Assembly: GCA_910587075.1 (NCBI GenBank)
Contig: CAJUKE010000004.1
Span: 1 to 64,000, forward strand
Length of the DNA: 64,000 nt
Origin: an uncultured Muribaculaceae bacterium
GTDB lineage: Bacteria; Bacteroidota; Bacteroidia; Bacteroidales; Muribaculaceae
Reading direction: 5' to 3'
A model generated the notes under the pieces. The model ran no database searches, had not been told where the DNA came from, and saw nothing but the letters and a program-made list of their open reading frames with translations. Each line of letters starts with the position of its first letter. Position 1 is the stretch's first letter. The position numbers and the translations under genes are program-made. Positions 1 through 9,900 of this stretch are shown here, piece after piece.

Positions 1-8
1 CCCTTCCG

Positions 9-40
9 AGGCCCCCGGATCCGAAAGGACCCGGGGGCCT
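9..40 (+). terminator. Rho-independent terminator hairpin
   Basis: A perfect 10-bp inverted repeat (AGGCCCCCGG at 9-18, CCGGGGGCCT at 31-40) with a 12-nt loop, followed by a short T-rich stretch. It probably ends a gene that lies to the left of the window on the plus strand. Confidence 0.75.
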
Positions 41-72
41 CTTGCTTTATACCCCCAGCCTGGCCGGGAGGT

Positions 73-162
73 GGGATTAATGGGAGTTTTGGGAGTAATG
101 GGAATTTTGGGATTAATGGGAGATTTGAGAATAATGGGAATTTTGGGAGGTTTGGGAATTGG
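73..162. repeat. 9-bp G-rich tandem repeat, ten units (18-bp higher-order period)
   Basis: GGG triplets recur exactly every 9 nt at 73, 82, 91, 100, 109, 118, 136, 145 and 154, with one degenerate GAG at 127. Units follow GGGANNNNT. Alternate units resemble each other (TTAAT type and TTTT type), which gives an 18-bp period of about five copies. It is intergenic, and the spacing of G-tracts would allow a G-quadruplex on the plus strand. Confidence 0.85.
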
Positions 163-200
163 AGTGATTATATTGGTTTTTGCTGGAATAGAATGTATTT

Positions 201-236
201 AACCCCGCTATAGAGCTGATGGCCTATAGCGGGGTT
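201..236. terminator. Terminator hairpin downstream of the ChaN-like gene
   Basis: A perfect 13-bp inverted repeat (201-213 with 224-236) around a 10-nt loop. T residues at 235-238 favour the plus direction. In the minus direction it lies about 50 nt beyond the stop of the ChaN-like gene and probably ends that operon. Confidence 0.75.
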
Positions 237-288
237 TTGTTGGTTGGCGTTATTGGCGCCTTTTGGTTTTGTTGAGCTTGGGTGAGGG

Positions 289-1164
289 TTAGTAGGAGGT
301 GGGGAATTCTTCGGGGACGGCGATGTAGAAGTCGGCGCGGCCAAGGTTGTCGGGATCAAGGGTGGTGATGTCCTCCTGGCGGACGGAGGTTACGGTGGCG
401 ACTTTGGTGCGGGGTTTGTAGCGAAGAAGGTAGGGGACGATTCCGTCGCGGTTGTCGGAATGGTAGGAGCCGTTTATGTGCAGAAATTTGCGACCATCCA
501 TATTGCGGCTGATAAACCAGGCCATTGTCGCATCCTTAACGGCTTGCGCCTGGGCGAGGCGTTCCATATCGCCGGATGTGCGTCCTCCGAGGGCCTGCAT
601 CATTCCGAAAGCTGCTTCTGACTTCTCATGGTCGAAGCTGAAGGGTATTGGCAAGGGGGCGATGTAGCGTTTGGCTTCGTCGGAGAGTGAGTCGAGGGCT
701 TCGAGACCGCGGTTTTTCACCACGGAGGCGTAGCGCCGCGGGATGTTTGTGGCCACGAATGGTATGCGGTTTTCTTTGGCGTAGAACACGACGGGGTAGT
801 AGTCGGTCGAGTAGTTGTCCCACAGTCGCGCTTCGGCCTCGAAGCGGTCGTATTCGATCGCACGGCCCATATATTCATCGAGAAGCAGCTGATTGTCGGC
901 CTCCATCATCTCCTCTCCGATGGTGAGAGAGGAGCCGTGGGCCCGGTGCATGGCTTTCGTAATCTCAAGCTCCATCCAGTGGGAAATCGGGCAGTTGTGG
1001 TTTTCGCCGATAAACACCACGTCGGCACGGCTCAGCGAGTCGGCCATTTCGTCGAACGTCACTGGCCGCCCGGAATTGTCAAATAGGCGGTATGCTTCCG
1101 GCGTCGCGCCCATCAGCGCGGGAGCGGCGAGCGCGAACAGCAGGTTGGTTATTGTTTTTCTCAT
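289..1164 (-). CDS. ChaN-like haem-binding-type protein (DUF399/TIKI fold)
   Basis: A 291-residue exported protein with an N-terminal signal peptide (about residues 1-19). The motif VVFIGENHNCPISH near residues 49-62 is the conserved GE.H signature of the ChaN/TIKI-like superfamily, and a second conserved block HINGSYHSDNRDGI lies near the C-terminus. ChaN of Campylobacter is an iron-regulated lipoprotein that binds haem; other superfamily members are metal-dependent proteases. I see no clear lipobox cysteine, so a soluble periplasmic form is more likely. It is the last gene of a minus-strand run, 53 nt after the M16 peptidase. That position next to SusC/SusD and a zinc peptidase fits a role in metal or haem handling, which is inference. 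Confidence 0.8.
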   Translation of the reverse strand: MRKTITNLLFALAAPALMGATPEAYRLFDNSGRPVTFDEMADSLSRADVVFIGENHNCPISHWMELEITKAMHRAHGSSLTIGEEMMEADNQLLLDEYMGRAIEYDRFEAEARLWDNYSTDYYPVVFYAKENRIPFVATNIPRRYASVVKNRGLEALDSLSDEAKRYIAPLPIPFSFDHEKSEAAFGMMQALGGRTSGDMERLAQAQAVKDATMAWFISRNMDGRKFLHINGSYHSDNRDGIVPYLLRYKPRTKVATVTSVRQEDITTLDPDNLGRADFYIAVPEEFPTSY

Positions 1165-1217
1165 ATTGTTTTGTTTCAGCAGGTCATACGGTTGGGTTTC
1201 GGGGAAGTTGGCTGGGC

Positions 1218-4106
1218 TCAGTCGAGGCGCGCCTCGGTGTCGCTCATATACAGAAGCGCATATAGCTCCGGGTTCAGGAAAGATTCAAAGCCTCGGCGCA
1301 CCTCTTCGGGTGAGATTGAGTCGATTACGGCTTCGTAGCGGTCGAAGTCGGCCAGATTCTCGCCGTTTTTCAACAGCGACAGGAGCGTTGAGCGCCAGGC
1401 CGATGGGGAGTACGGGTTGAGCGTCTCGCGTTTGGCGATAACGCACGAACGTTTCAGCGCGTCGAGTTCGGCGGCATCCACCGCCTCGCTACGCAGATGG
1501 TTTATCACATCGAAAAGAGCTTTGTGTACCTCAGGCATCCGAGCGTTGTCGGCCGAAGAGTTGATGTCGAAGTAGAAGTATCCTCTCGGCTTCCCTTCGT
1601 AGTTTAGGGCCACGAAGGGGGAATACACCAGGGCGCGCTTCTCGCGCAGCTCGGCGATCACATGGTTGCGCAGCACGTTGCTCATAAGTTTCAGCACCAG
1701 CGATTCGCGCAGCCCCGGTTCATAACGGCCGAAGAAGAGGTAGTCGAACGCGGTTTGCGAGGGGTTCTCGTTGGGGAACCGCTGGCTGAGGGTTTCAGTC
1801 GGGAGCGCCAGGACGGAGTTTTGGCGCGGAAGAGGCTTTGCCGACGGCTCAAGCCGCGAAAACACGGGTATGAACTGCCGCGCCACGCTGTCGGGGTTGA
1901 AGTTGCCGCATATGATGAACACGCTCCCCTCCGGGCGGCTGAAAAGCCCGCGGTAGAATGTGGCCATCGAGTCGAGGCTCATAGCGCGTATCGCGCGACG
2001 TTGAAGTTCGAGCCCTTCCGCCGAGTTGTCGCGTGCCGGCGCGGGAGCGCCGTTGCCCATCAGCTCGTCCATACGGGCGGTTAGCATCCTGTCGGGCGCG
2101 CGGTTAAGCATCTTTTCGAGAATCGACTCCTTGCCAACGTCTTCAAGCATCGATTCGCGGATTTCTTCAAAGTCGGAGTAGCAGAGTTGCGGGTCGGTGA
2201 TCTTCTCGAAAGCGAGGTTGAAAAATTCTGCCGACTTAGCCGCATCGAAGGCGCCGAGAAATCCGTGCCAGTCGTTTTCAATCGTCGTTGAAAGCGACAT
2301 ATCGTTGCGGTACAGGTAGTCGCCCAGATTCTCTGGTCCCTTGGCTATCCCCCCCATGTCGATGTATGACGCGGTGCCGTTGAGCAGCGGCAGCCGCTCG
2401 GGAGTGAGCGAGCTGTAGCCTCCCGGGGCTAACGAGCCGAAGAGCGCGGGGCCGTCGTCGGCAGTCTGCTTGATTAGCAGCGTTATGCCGTTGGCCAGCT
2501 CGTAGGAGCGGATGCCGAGTGAGGCGTAGTCGCGCCGCGCGCTGACCATTTTTTCGTCGTAGGGGAAGCGCTCAGCGAGCACCGCCGGGGTAGGTATCTC
2601 CTCCAATATGGTCTCCTCATCCGGGGTGAAGGCGTAGGGGTGCCGCGGGGCGGCCAAGCCCTCGGCCCACCGCGCGGTTATGGCGGCGAGCGTGCGGCCA
2701 GAGGCTTCCTCCGGGATGGTCCTGACGGCTATCAGCATCGTGTCGGCAGCCTCATTAAGCCATTGTTTCAGCAATTCGGTGGCCTCTGAGGCCGAAATCG
2801 CGGCAACGGCCTCGCTGAGCCGCTTGACCTGTCGCGGGTCGGAGAGGTATCGGTCGCCGGTGATTATATAGTCGGCGAAATCGTCGCACCACATATCCGA
2901 GCTTTTCCCGCCGTTGCCGGCGAGCCGTTCAAGCCGTTTTGCCGCCTTGCGGGCGTGATATTCTATCTCTTCGGGGGTAAAACCGAGGTCGGCGGCGCTC
3001 GCGACGGTGTTGGCGATGCGGGCCACGCACGAGTCAACCGCCATATCCCCGCTTCCCCGCGCCGTGAACACGAGGTGGTTGGTCGAGCCGAGGTACCAGG
3101 CGTCGCTGACGTCACCCTTCAGCCCCTCGTCGGCTATGCGGCGGGCAAGAGCGCTGACCACAATCCCCCCTAACTGCTGGCGTCGGGCGTCGGCAAGCGT
3201 GCGCGTCACAAGCGAGGAGTGGGGGAGCATGATTTCGATCTCCTCGCGGGTGTTAAGCGAGTCGGCCTCGACCATAATCTGCCTAGGAGGGTCATAGGTG
3301 AGCGCGTAAGCGCGGTATCCCGGATCGGGTGCCTTTTGCAGCGAGGAGAACTGGCGCTTGATTTCCCGCTCGACCGACGCCGGATCCACGTCGCCTGCGA
3401 CCACCACGGCCCCAAGCGACGGTATGTACCATTTGCGGTAGTAGGCCGCGAGCACGTCGGAGGTCATCCGCGAAATCTCGTCGGCGTTGCCCAGCGGCAT
3501 TCTCCGGCTGAATCGGTTCTGGCCTATCTTCAGGTCGTAGAACGGGTCCTCCTGGAACGTCGACCGAAGCTCTTCGAGGATGATGCCTTTCTCGGTTTCC
3601 ACCCGTGCGGGGTTGATAGTCAGGCGGTCCATCCAGTCGCGTATAATGGATAGCGGCTTGGCGAATCCCCCCTCGCGCAGCGAGTCGGAAGGGGTGGCGA
3701 ACATATATATCGTGCGGTCGTGGCCGGTGTAGGCGTTTATGTCGATCCCATACTTCATGCCGAGCGACTCCAGGTAGGCCACCGCTCCACGGTCGGGGAA
3801 GTTCTCGCTCCCTCCGAAAGCGATGTGCTCAAGGAAGTGGGCGCATCCTCCCTGGTCGTCATCCTGCTGCACCGCGCCGACCTTCCAAACCAGGCGGAAC
3901 TCGGCGCGTCCGGCGGGGAAATCGTTGGGCAGAATCAGATAGCGGAGCCCGTTGTCGAGCACTCCCTCGACGGTTCCCGCCGGGAGCGCTATGGTGTCGG
4001 TCGCGAGGTCGGCCGACCTCGCTGGTATTGAGGCAAACATTGCCGCCCCGGCAAGGGCGGCAAGTAAGCGTATACTTTTCAGTATGGATCTAAGGGGTTG
4101 TTTCAC
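1218..4106 (-). CDS. M16 family zinc metallopeptidase (PqqL/FusC-like), periplasmic
   Basis: A 962-residue protein with a signal peptide (about residues 1-32). The inverted zinc motif HFLEH (residues 90-94) is followed by the usual downstream glutamates in VETEKGIILEEL (about 170-180), so the N-terminal M16 unit looks active. The second half (about 520-960) is a non-catalytic M16 repeat that lacks the motif, as in PqqL and FusC, whose lengths (about 930) are close. M16 proteases degrade peptides or small proteins inside a closed chamber. FusC of Pectobacterium digests imported ferredoxin to release iron. Placed directly after SusC, SusD and a surface lipoprotein, this enzyme probably processes whatever that receptor imports. 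It has a candidate promoter of its own (4162-4193) and a hairpin just upstream of the start. Confidence 0.9.
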   Translation of the reverse strand: MKQPLRSILKSIRLLAALAGAAMFASIPARSADLATDTIALPAGTVEGVLDNGLRYLILPNDFPAGRAEFRLVWKVGAVQQDDDQGGCAHFLEHIAFGGSENFPDRGAVAYLESLGMKYGIDINAYTGHDRTIYMFATPSDSLREGGFAKPLSIIRDWMDRLTINPARVETEKGIILEELRSTFQEDPFYDLKIGQNRFSRRMPLGNADEISRMTSDVLAAYYRKWYIPSLGAVVVAGDVDPASVEREIKRQFSSLQKAPDPGYRAYALTYDPPRQIMVEADSLNTREEIEIMLPHSSLVTRTLADARRQQLGGIVVSALARRIADEGLKGDVSDAWYLGSTNHLVFTARGSGDMAVDSCVARIANTVASAADLGFTPEEIEYHARKAAKRLERLAGNGGKSSDMWCDDFADYIITGDRYLSDPRQVKRLSEAVAAISASEATELLKQWLNEAADTMLIAVRTIPEEASGRTLAAITARWAEGLAAPRHPYAFTPDEETILEEIPTPAVLAERFPYDEKMVSARRDYASLGIRSYELANGITLLIKQTADDGPALFGSLAPGGYSSLTPERLPLLNGTASYIDMGGIAKGPENLGDYLYRNDMSLSTTIENDWHGFLGAFDAAKSAEFFNLAFEKITDPQLCYSDFEEIRESMLEDVGKESILEKMLNRAPDRMLTARMDELMGNGAPAPARDNSAEGLELQRRAIRAMSLDSMATFYRGLFSRPEGSVFIICGNFNPDSVARQFIPVFSRLEPSAKPLPRQNSVLALPTETLSQRFPNENPSQTAFDYLFFGRYEPGLRESLVLKLMSNVLRNHVIAELREKRALVYSPFVALNYEGKPRGYFYFDINSSADNARMPEVHKALFDVINHLRSEAVDAAELDALKRSCVIAKRETLNPYSPSAWRSTLLSLLKNGENLADFDRYEAVIDSISPEEVRRGFESFLNPELYALLYMSDTEARLD

Positions 4107-4122
4107 GGTGTTGTTTTTTTAA

Positions 4123-4151
4123 CGCCACCCCGCGGAGAAGGCGGGGTGGCG
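4123..4151 (-). other. Perfect 11-bp hairpin in the leader of the M16 gene
   Basis: CGCCACCCCGC (4123-4133) pairs perfectly with 4141-4151 around a 7-nt loop. On the minus strand the stem is followed by TTAAAAAAAC rather than a U-tract, so it does not look like an intrinsic terminator. It sits 17 nt upstream of the M16 start codon and immediately after the predicted transcription start. Confidence 0.65.
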
Positions 4152-4161
4152 GGGCTTTACG

Positions 4162-4193
4162 CGAAGATACGTTTTACGCGGTTATTTGGCAAG
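4162..4193 (-). promoter_or_regulatory. Candidate promoter for the M16 peptidase gene
   Basis: On the minus strand CTTG (4193-4190) is followed after 20 nt by TATCTTCG (4169-4162) and then CG. This matches the Bacteroidetes TTTG-N19/20-TAnnTTTG promoter with the TTCGCG variant common in this window. It overlaps the last codons of the upstream lipoprotein gene. Confidence 0.5.
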
Positions 4194-5471
4194 GGTGTAC
4201 ACCACCTTTACCCTGGAGTAGCCGTACTGGTCGGCGTGGTCGAAGGGGAATTCGAAAGTCATGGTTCCGGCGGCGAAGTCAATCTCACCCTTGGGGGCGG
4301 TGTAGAGGTCGCGCACGCCGTCCTCTTCCTCGTCGATTTCCCAGTCGTCGGAGCCCACGCTCGATATGCCGAGATACTGGGCGGGGTGGCTGAGGGTGGA
4401 GCTCATCAGTTCGAGCGCGTCGGGGTTGCGCGACTCGATCAGGGCGAGCATGCGGTCCCAGGCCGAATAAGTATAGGCGAATGCCACGCGGTCCGACGAG
4501 AAGTCGTATGTGAGGTCGAAGTCGTTGATGTCGTCGTGCACGGGGGTGCCGTCGGTGCCGAGCACGTAGTTGTCACCCTCGACAACGAACTCCACGGCGG
4601 CCTTCTTGGTGGCGGGGTCGAAGTCGGTTATCTTGAGGCCGGGAAGGGTGACGTTGAAAGTCTCGGTCGAGCTTTCTGTCCAGTTCAGGAGGGCCATAAG
4701 GCGCAGCGAGTAGTCGGCGTCCTCGTTGTCGAAGTATTCCTTATCCTCGACCGTCAGTTGGCGGAACGATTTGTGGAGGTACTCCGACATACCCATCGGG
4801 TTGGCCGCCATATCGAGTGCGGGGGTGTCGTCGGTGGCTTCGGCGCTGAGACTGAAGAGAGTGCGTCCGTTGAGATTGATGGTGGCGGGGGCTACGAAGG
4901 GTTCGCGGGTGCCGCTGCCGGGAAACTCGATGGTGCCTGTGAGCGCCACATTGCCAAGCCAGGGGTATAAGTCCATACCCAGCTCCGAAGCGTAGTGGTC
5001 GAGCATCGCCTTCTGCTCCTCGGTGAGGTCGGCGAGACTAACGGTGGGGAGCACGGTTATGGTAACGGTCTCCTTAAGGTCATATTTTGCGGCGTCGAGG
5101 CCGTTGATGGCCAGAGTGGCCGAAGCGGCGGCGGTAAGGGTGCCACCCTGCTTCGATTTAATGATGAAGGAGCCGGTGGTCGCGCCTTTCGCTATTGTCA
5201 CCGGGTTCCCTTCGAGCGCCAGGGCGTCGGCACCGTCGCCCGTGAGCTGGAAGTCGAGCGTGAGGGTTTCGGCGGCAGCGGCGCTGAGGTCAACGGTGAT
5301 AGTCACCTCCTGGTCGGAATCCTCGGAAATGGAGGTGGTGCCGTCGGCGGTGGCGAGGTAGATGTGGGTCTTGGCGGCGGGTTCGTCGGAAGAATTGTCG
5401 TCGCTGCATGACACCGCGGCGAACGACAGGAACAGGGCCGCGGCTGACGCGAGATACTTGTTGATGTTCAT
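4182..5471 (-). CDS. Surface lipoprotein with Calx-beta-like N-terminal domain (DUF4929-like)
   Basis: A 429-residue lipoprotein. The lipobox ends at Cys22 (FAAVSC) and is followed by an acidic stretch SDDNSSDE, which suits the surface lipoprotein export signal of Bacteroidetes. Residues about 35-135 form a beta-sandwich-like domain with the pattern seen in Calx-beta domains (an ITVDLSAAAAETLTLDF strand followed by a KGATTGSFIIKS strand). The rest (about 150-429) is a domain seen in Bacteroides proteins that I tentatively equate with DUF4929. It follows SusD by 56 nt, the position where SusE-like ligand-binding lipoproteins are encoded, so a substrate-binding role at the cell surface is likely. 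The substrate cannot be told from the sequence. Confidence 0.65.
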   Translation of the reverse strand: MNINKYLASAAALFLSFAAVSCSDDNSSDEPAAKTHIYLATADGTTSISEDSDQEVTITVDLSAAAAETLTLDFQLTGDGADALALEGNPVTIAKGATTGSFIIKSKQGGTLTAAASATLAINGLDAAKYDLKETVTITVLPTVSLADLTEEQKAMLDHYASELGMDLYPWLGNVALTGTIEFPGSGTREPFVAPATINLNGRTLFSLSAEATDDTPALDMAANPMGMSEYLHKSFRQLTVEDKEYFDNEDADYSLRLMALLNWTESSTETFNVTLPGLKITDFDPATKKAAVEFVVEGDNYVLGTDGTPVHDDINDFDLTYDFSSDRVAFAYTYSAWDRMLALIESRNPDALELMSSTLSHPAQYLGISSVGSDDWEIDEEEDGVRDLYTAPKGEIDFAAGTMTFEFPFDHADQYGYSRVKVVYTLAK

Positions 5472-5527
5472 TGCTGTATTATAGTTAAATGATTGATAAT
5501 TGAATTATAGACTGATATAAAAGGACC

Positions 5528-6889
5528 TCAGCCGAAGGAGGTCATCGGCCACTGGGGGTTCTGGGTCATATTCTCGTTATAGAGATACTCGTCGCGGGGA
5601 ATGGGCCAGCACCAGCGGTAGTCGCCGGCGGCGACTCGGGCGTTCCCGGCGACCTCTCCGTAGCGTTTGAGGTCGAAGTAACGCTGCCCTTCGCCCGCGA
5701 ACTCCTTCTGTTTCTCGGCGAGGATGGCCGAGAGCAGTTCGCGCCCTGAGAGCGACTCGTCGAGCGGCTCCGCTCCGCGCCGCGAAAGATACTCGTTGAC
5801 GGCCTCCCTGGCGCCGCCCTCGCCCGGATCGGCACCCATGCAGCACGCTTCGGCGTAGGTGAAGAGCGCGTCGCTGACGCGCAGTTTGTTTATAAGCTCG
5901 ATTTCGCGCTGTTCCTTCCGTTCGGCGTTGTATTTGCCGAAGTAGTCCTGCTCGCCTATGGAGGGGGACACTGCGCTGTAGACGCTCGCGTCGCGGCGGC
6001 AGTCATTCTCGCCGTAGGACGCGACCAGCGCCGGAGCCATCGCGAAATAGTCGCCCGACGAGGTGTCGTACACGATGCCGAGGTAGAACGATTGCGAGTT
6101 GACGGGGCTGTTATAAGCGAACACGCGCTCGGCGCACGCTCCCCCGGTCCATAGCGAGCGGTATGCCTCTGGTTCGAACACCCCGAAGCCCCGGGAGTCG
6201 AGCACGGCCTTGGCCGTCTCCGCCGCGGCGTTGTATTCGCCGCTGTAGAGCTGGGCCTGGGCCAGCAGAATCTTCGCCGCGTCGGGGCCGAGCCAGTCGG
6301 TCGAGGTCTCGGTGTCGCCCATATCGGCCAGCGCCTCGCGCAGCAGCCGTTTCACCTCGTCGACAGAAGCCCTTACCGACGACCGCCGCAGGTTGGCCAT
6401 CGCGAGCGCGTCCTTTATCACTATCGCGTCGGCCTCCGGGTCGGCGGCGTAGTCCGGGCCGTAGAGGCGCGTCAGCTGGAAATAGCAGTAGGCTTTGAGT
6501 GCGAGCGCCTCGCCCCTTATGCGGCGTTTCTCGTCGCTGTCGGGTAGGGCGGGCACCCGCTCGATGAGCGCGTTGAGGGTCGAGATAACCCCGTAGTAGC
6601 CGCTCCAGGTAGTTGCTGATATGTCCTGCACGGCCTGCGGCTGCCAGTTGTACTGGTTCAGGAGCGACGGATTGCTTGACGCCCAGTAGGTCGGGGCGAA
6701 GTCGTCGGTCATCAGCGACAGGTCGAATTCCGGGTTGGGGAGTGCCGCGTAGGCCGAGGCCAGCAGTTCGCGGGCGGTCCGCGGCGTGGTTATGGCGTCG
6801 GGGTCGGAGAACTGGTTGTCGTAGGGAATGTCGAGCGAGCATCCGCAGCAGGCGGCGCCCAGCAGTATGCCTATGATATGTTTTTTCAT
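5528..6889 (-). CDS. SusD/RagB family outer-membrane lipoprotein
   Basis: A 453-residue lipoprotein with its lipid-anchor cysteine near residue 17 (CCGCSLD). SusD signatures are present: the N-terminal block with repeated TPR-like helices (TTPRTARELLASAYAAL, then RIRGEALALKAYCYFQLTRLYG) and the C-terminal block with EKQKEFAGEGQRYFDLKRYG. The C-terminus keeps the usual PIPRDEYLYNENMTQNP motif. SusD proteins act as a lid on the SusC channel and capture ligand. At 453 residues it is shorter than most glycan-specific SusD proteins (500-600), as is common for RagB-like peptide-type systems. It begins 13 nt after the SusC stop, so the two are clearly co-transcribed. Confidence 0.95.
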   Translation of the reverse strand: MKKHIIGILLGAACCGCSLDIPYDNQFSDPDAITTPRTARELLASAYAALPNPEFDLSLMTDDFAPTYWASSNPSLLNQYNWQPQAVQDISATTWSGYYGVISTLNALIERVPALPDSDEKRRIRGEALALKAYCYFQLTRLYGPDYAADPEADAIVIKDALAMANLRRSSVRASVDEVKRLLREALADMGDTETSTDWLGPDAAKILLAQAQLYSGEYNAAAETAKAVLDSRGFGVFEPEAYRSLWTGGACAERVFAYNSPVNSQSFYLGIVYDTSSGDYFAMAPALVASYGENDCRRDASVYSAVSPSIGEQDYFGKYNAERKEQREIELINKLRVSDALFTYAEACCMGADPGEGGAREAVNEYLSRRGAEPLDESLSGRELLSAILAEKQKEFAGEGQRYFDLKRYGEVAGNARVAAGDYRWCWPIPRDEYLYNENMTQNPQWPMTSFG

Positions 6890-6902
6890 CAGCGTAGCCT
6901 GT

Positions 6903-9900
6903 TTAGAATGTCACACTAAGGTTTACGGTCATCACCGGCTGGATCGAGGCTCCGAGTTGCCCCGTCTCCGGGTCGGCTTCGTTGTAGGGGGTGATGGTGA
7001 AGAGGTTTGAGGCCTGGAGAGCTACCGAGGCGTACTTCACGATGCCGCGGGTCTTGTCGAGGATTTTCCGCGGGAATCGGTAGCGGAACGACAGCATCGA
7101 CAGGCGCAGGTAGTCGCTGCTGCCGGTATTGTGGGTGTTGGCGTAGGAGAGGGTCTCGATTGCCGCCGAGGAGTAGAACGGCGAGTGGTACTGCTTGCCG
7201 GTGTCGCCGCGCTGGAACCACATATCGGTCGTGAGCCCGGCTATGGCGTTCTGGTTGCAGTTGTCGCGGTCGCGCACATATGTGTAGCTGTATTGGCGTA
7301 TGCCCCCCTTCACCCAGTAGAAGTCGGCGTCGAGCTCGAACTCGCGCCAACCCAGGCTCAGGTTCACCGTGCCGGAGTAGGGGGGAGTGGTGTGTCCCAG
7401 GCTAACGAAATCGTCGCGTGTGAGCTGGGTCTTGCCGGGTTCGATTTCGCGATCGTCCTTGCCGAGGAACACCGGGAGCCCGGTCACCGAGTTGATGCCG
7501 CCCCACCGCAGCCCGTAGAGAATGTCGTAGGCGCGGCCGACCTGGAAGTCAGGAATCAGGGAGCTCTCGCTGGTGTAGAGCTTGTCGGTGTAATAGAGGT
7601 CGACCACGGTGTTCTTGTTGTAGGCCACCGAGGCTCCGACCCTTATGCGGAAGTCGGGAGCGAGGTTGTCGAAGTTGACCGACGCCGACACCTCAATGCC
7701 GTCGTTGCGCAGGGTGCCGATGTTGCGTTTCATCATATTGAAGCCGTTGCTGGCGGCGATAGGCACGTCGAGGAGCGCGTCGGCGGTCTCGCGGCGGTAC
7801 CATTGGAAGTCGATGTTGAGGAAGCGGAACAGCCCCAGTTGCGCCCCCGCGTCGATCGAGGTGGTGTGCTCAGGCTCCAGGTCGCCGTTGTAAAGCGCCA
7901 GGAGTTGCAGCAGCCTCTGGGTGGAGTAGGCGTCCTCGGTGTAGGCGAAAGTGCCAATAGTCTGGGCGGCGCTGACCCCGGCGAGGGAAGCTGTGCGCCC
8001 GTAGGAGCCCTTGATGTTGAGTCGCGAGAGCACGGGGTTGGAGTCCAGGAACCCGTATGAGGTAGGGGTCCATCCCAGGCCGACGGCCCACGCCGAGTTC
8101 CACCGCTTCGACGCGGGGAGCACCGACGATGCGTCGAGCTTGTAGGTCGCGAAGAGGTCGTAGGTGTGGTCGTAGGTGTATCCGGCCACCGCCCCGACGC
8201 CGAGCTGCGCGACCTTCTCCTTGTAGGGTGAGACCGACGGCTTGCGGGCACCCGTGAGGCTCTGGTTGATAAGTGCCCCCGAAGGGTGGTCGCCCACTCC
8301 GTAGCCGGTGATGCCGAGGTTGTCGGTCGATGTTAGGTAATAGTCGTGGTTTACGCTGAAGGTGACGTCATGCTTCTCGTCGAACACCCGGTTGTAGAGC
8401 GCCCTGACGTTGTAGCTAAAATTCATCAGCGTGTTTTTGTACTTGCTGAGTATGCCGAGCTCCTCCGGGCCGAAACCGCTCTGCTGCTCGGAGTAGGAGC
8501 TCGCGGGGGTGAACTGCGTGCCGTCGGTGAGCAGGTAGTCGAGCCCGGCCACGCCCGATATTTCCAGCCCTTCGAGGGGCTTAAGGTTGAGCGATGCCGA
8601 CACTCCGGCGCGTTTGTCGGAGGAGTTGGCGCTGTATTGCGCGAGCAGGTCGGCATAGGTGCGGTTGGGGTAGGACCACAGTTTTCCGCCCCCGGGAGTC
8701 TCGTAGGGGTTGAGGTTGTAGATGAGCGAGGCCGGAGTGAAGGAGCTCCCGTTAGGTGTCTTGGTTTCGGTGTACCCACCGTCCATACTCATTGTGAAAT
8801 ATCCTATCGAGCCGATTGTCTGGTCGATGCCGAGTCGGAGTGTGCTTCGCAGCGTGTTGTTGCCCTTGACCTGTCCACCCTGGGTCGAGATGTTGCCGCT
8901 TACGAAGTAGGAGGTCCTCTCGTTGCCCCCGCGGAGCGATAGGTTGTGGCTCTGATAGAATGCGTTGCGCATCAGTTCGTCGAACCAGTCGGTGTTGATG
9001 GCCCTGAGCGAGTCGAGCACTGCCGCGCCCCTGGCGATGAGGTCCGGGAGCCGCGGGCTTCCGGCGTTGGTCTGTCGAATGTACTCCTCGCTGTAGCGGT
9101 AGCCGGGTGTGGCCTCGTTTTTCATAAGCCGCTCCAGTTCGAGCTTTTCGGCGCTGTCCATGACCTTCACGCCTCGGCGCCCTTTGAAAGTAACGCCGAG
9201 GTTTACCGAGTAAGTGATGTCGAGCGAGCCGAAGTGCGAGCCTCGCTGCGACGTGATCTCGATCACGCCGTTGGCGGCCTTTATGCCGTAAAGGGCGCAC
9301 GCCGCGGCATCCTTCAGAATCTTGATTTCCTTGATGTCCTGCGGGTTGAGGGTCATGAACGCGTCGGAAGATATTACCTTGCCGTCGAGCACATAGAGGG
9401 GCTCGTTGGCGGCATCGCCGGCGCGGAGGCTCTGGTTGCCGCGGATGCGTATGGTGGGTTTCGAGCCGAGTTCGCCGGTGTTGGTCACTATGAGTCCGGG
9501 CACGGAGCCTTGGAGCGCCATTGACATATCGATCATCGGCTTCTCGGTAAGGCGCTTCATATCAACCTTCTGCACGACACCCGAGCGAGCACGGATGTCG
9601 ATGTCGTTGATGTTCGGCTCGGCTGTGACCACCACTTCGGAAAGCAGGTTGTCGTCGCCTTGCATGGCGGCGTCCTGCACTTTCTGTCCGTCGTAGCCGA
9701 ACGACACGGCCTTCATACCGACGTATGAAAACTCGATTTTGGCTCCCCGCGGGAAGCGGCCCCGGAGCAGGTAACGCCCCTCGGCGTCGGTGGTGGTTCC
9801 GAAAGGTGTGCCTTTCACCTTCACAACCGCGCCCGGGAGGGTCTCTCCGTTGTTGTCGGTTACCGTGCCGCTGAGGGTTGTTTCAGGTACCGGGGGAGCG

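Noticed and set aside
168..359. A 63-codon minus-strand frame rich in Pro, Ser and Thr at the left edge
   Set aside because: Low-complexity, overlaps the terminator and the end of the ChaN-like gene; no support as a gene.
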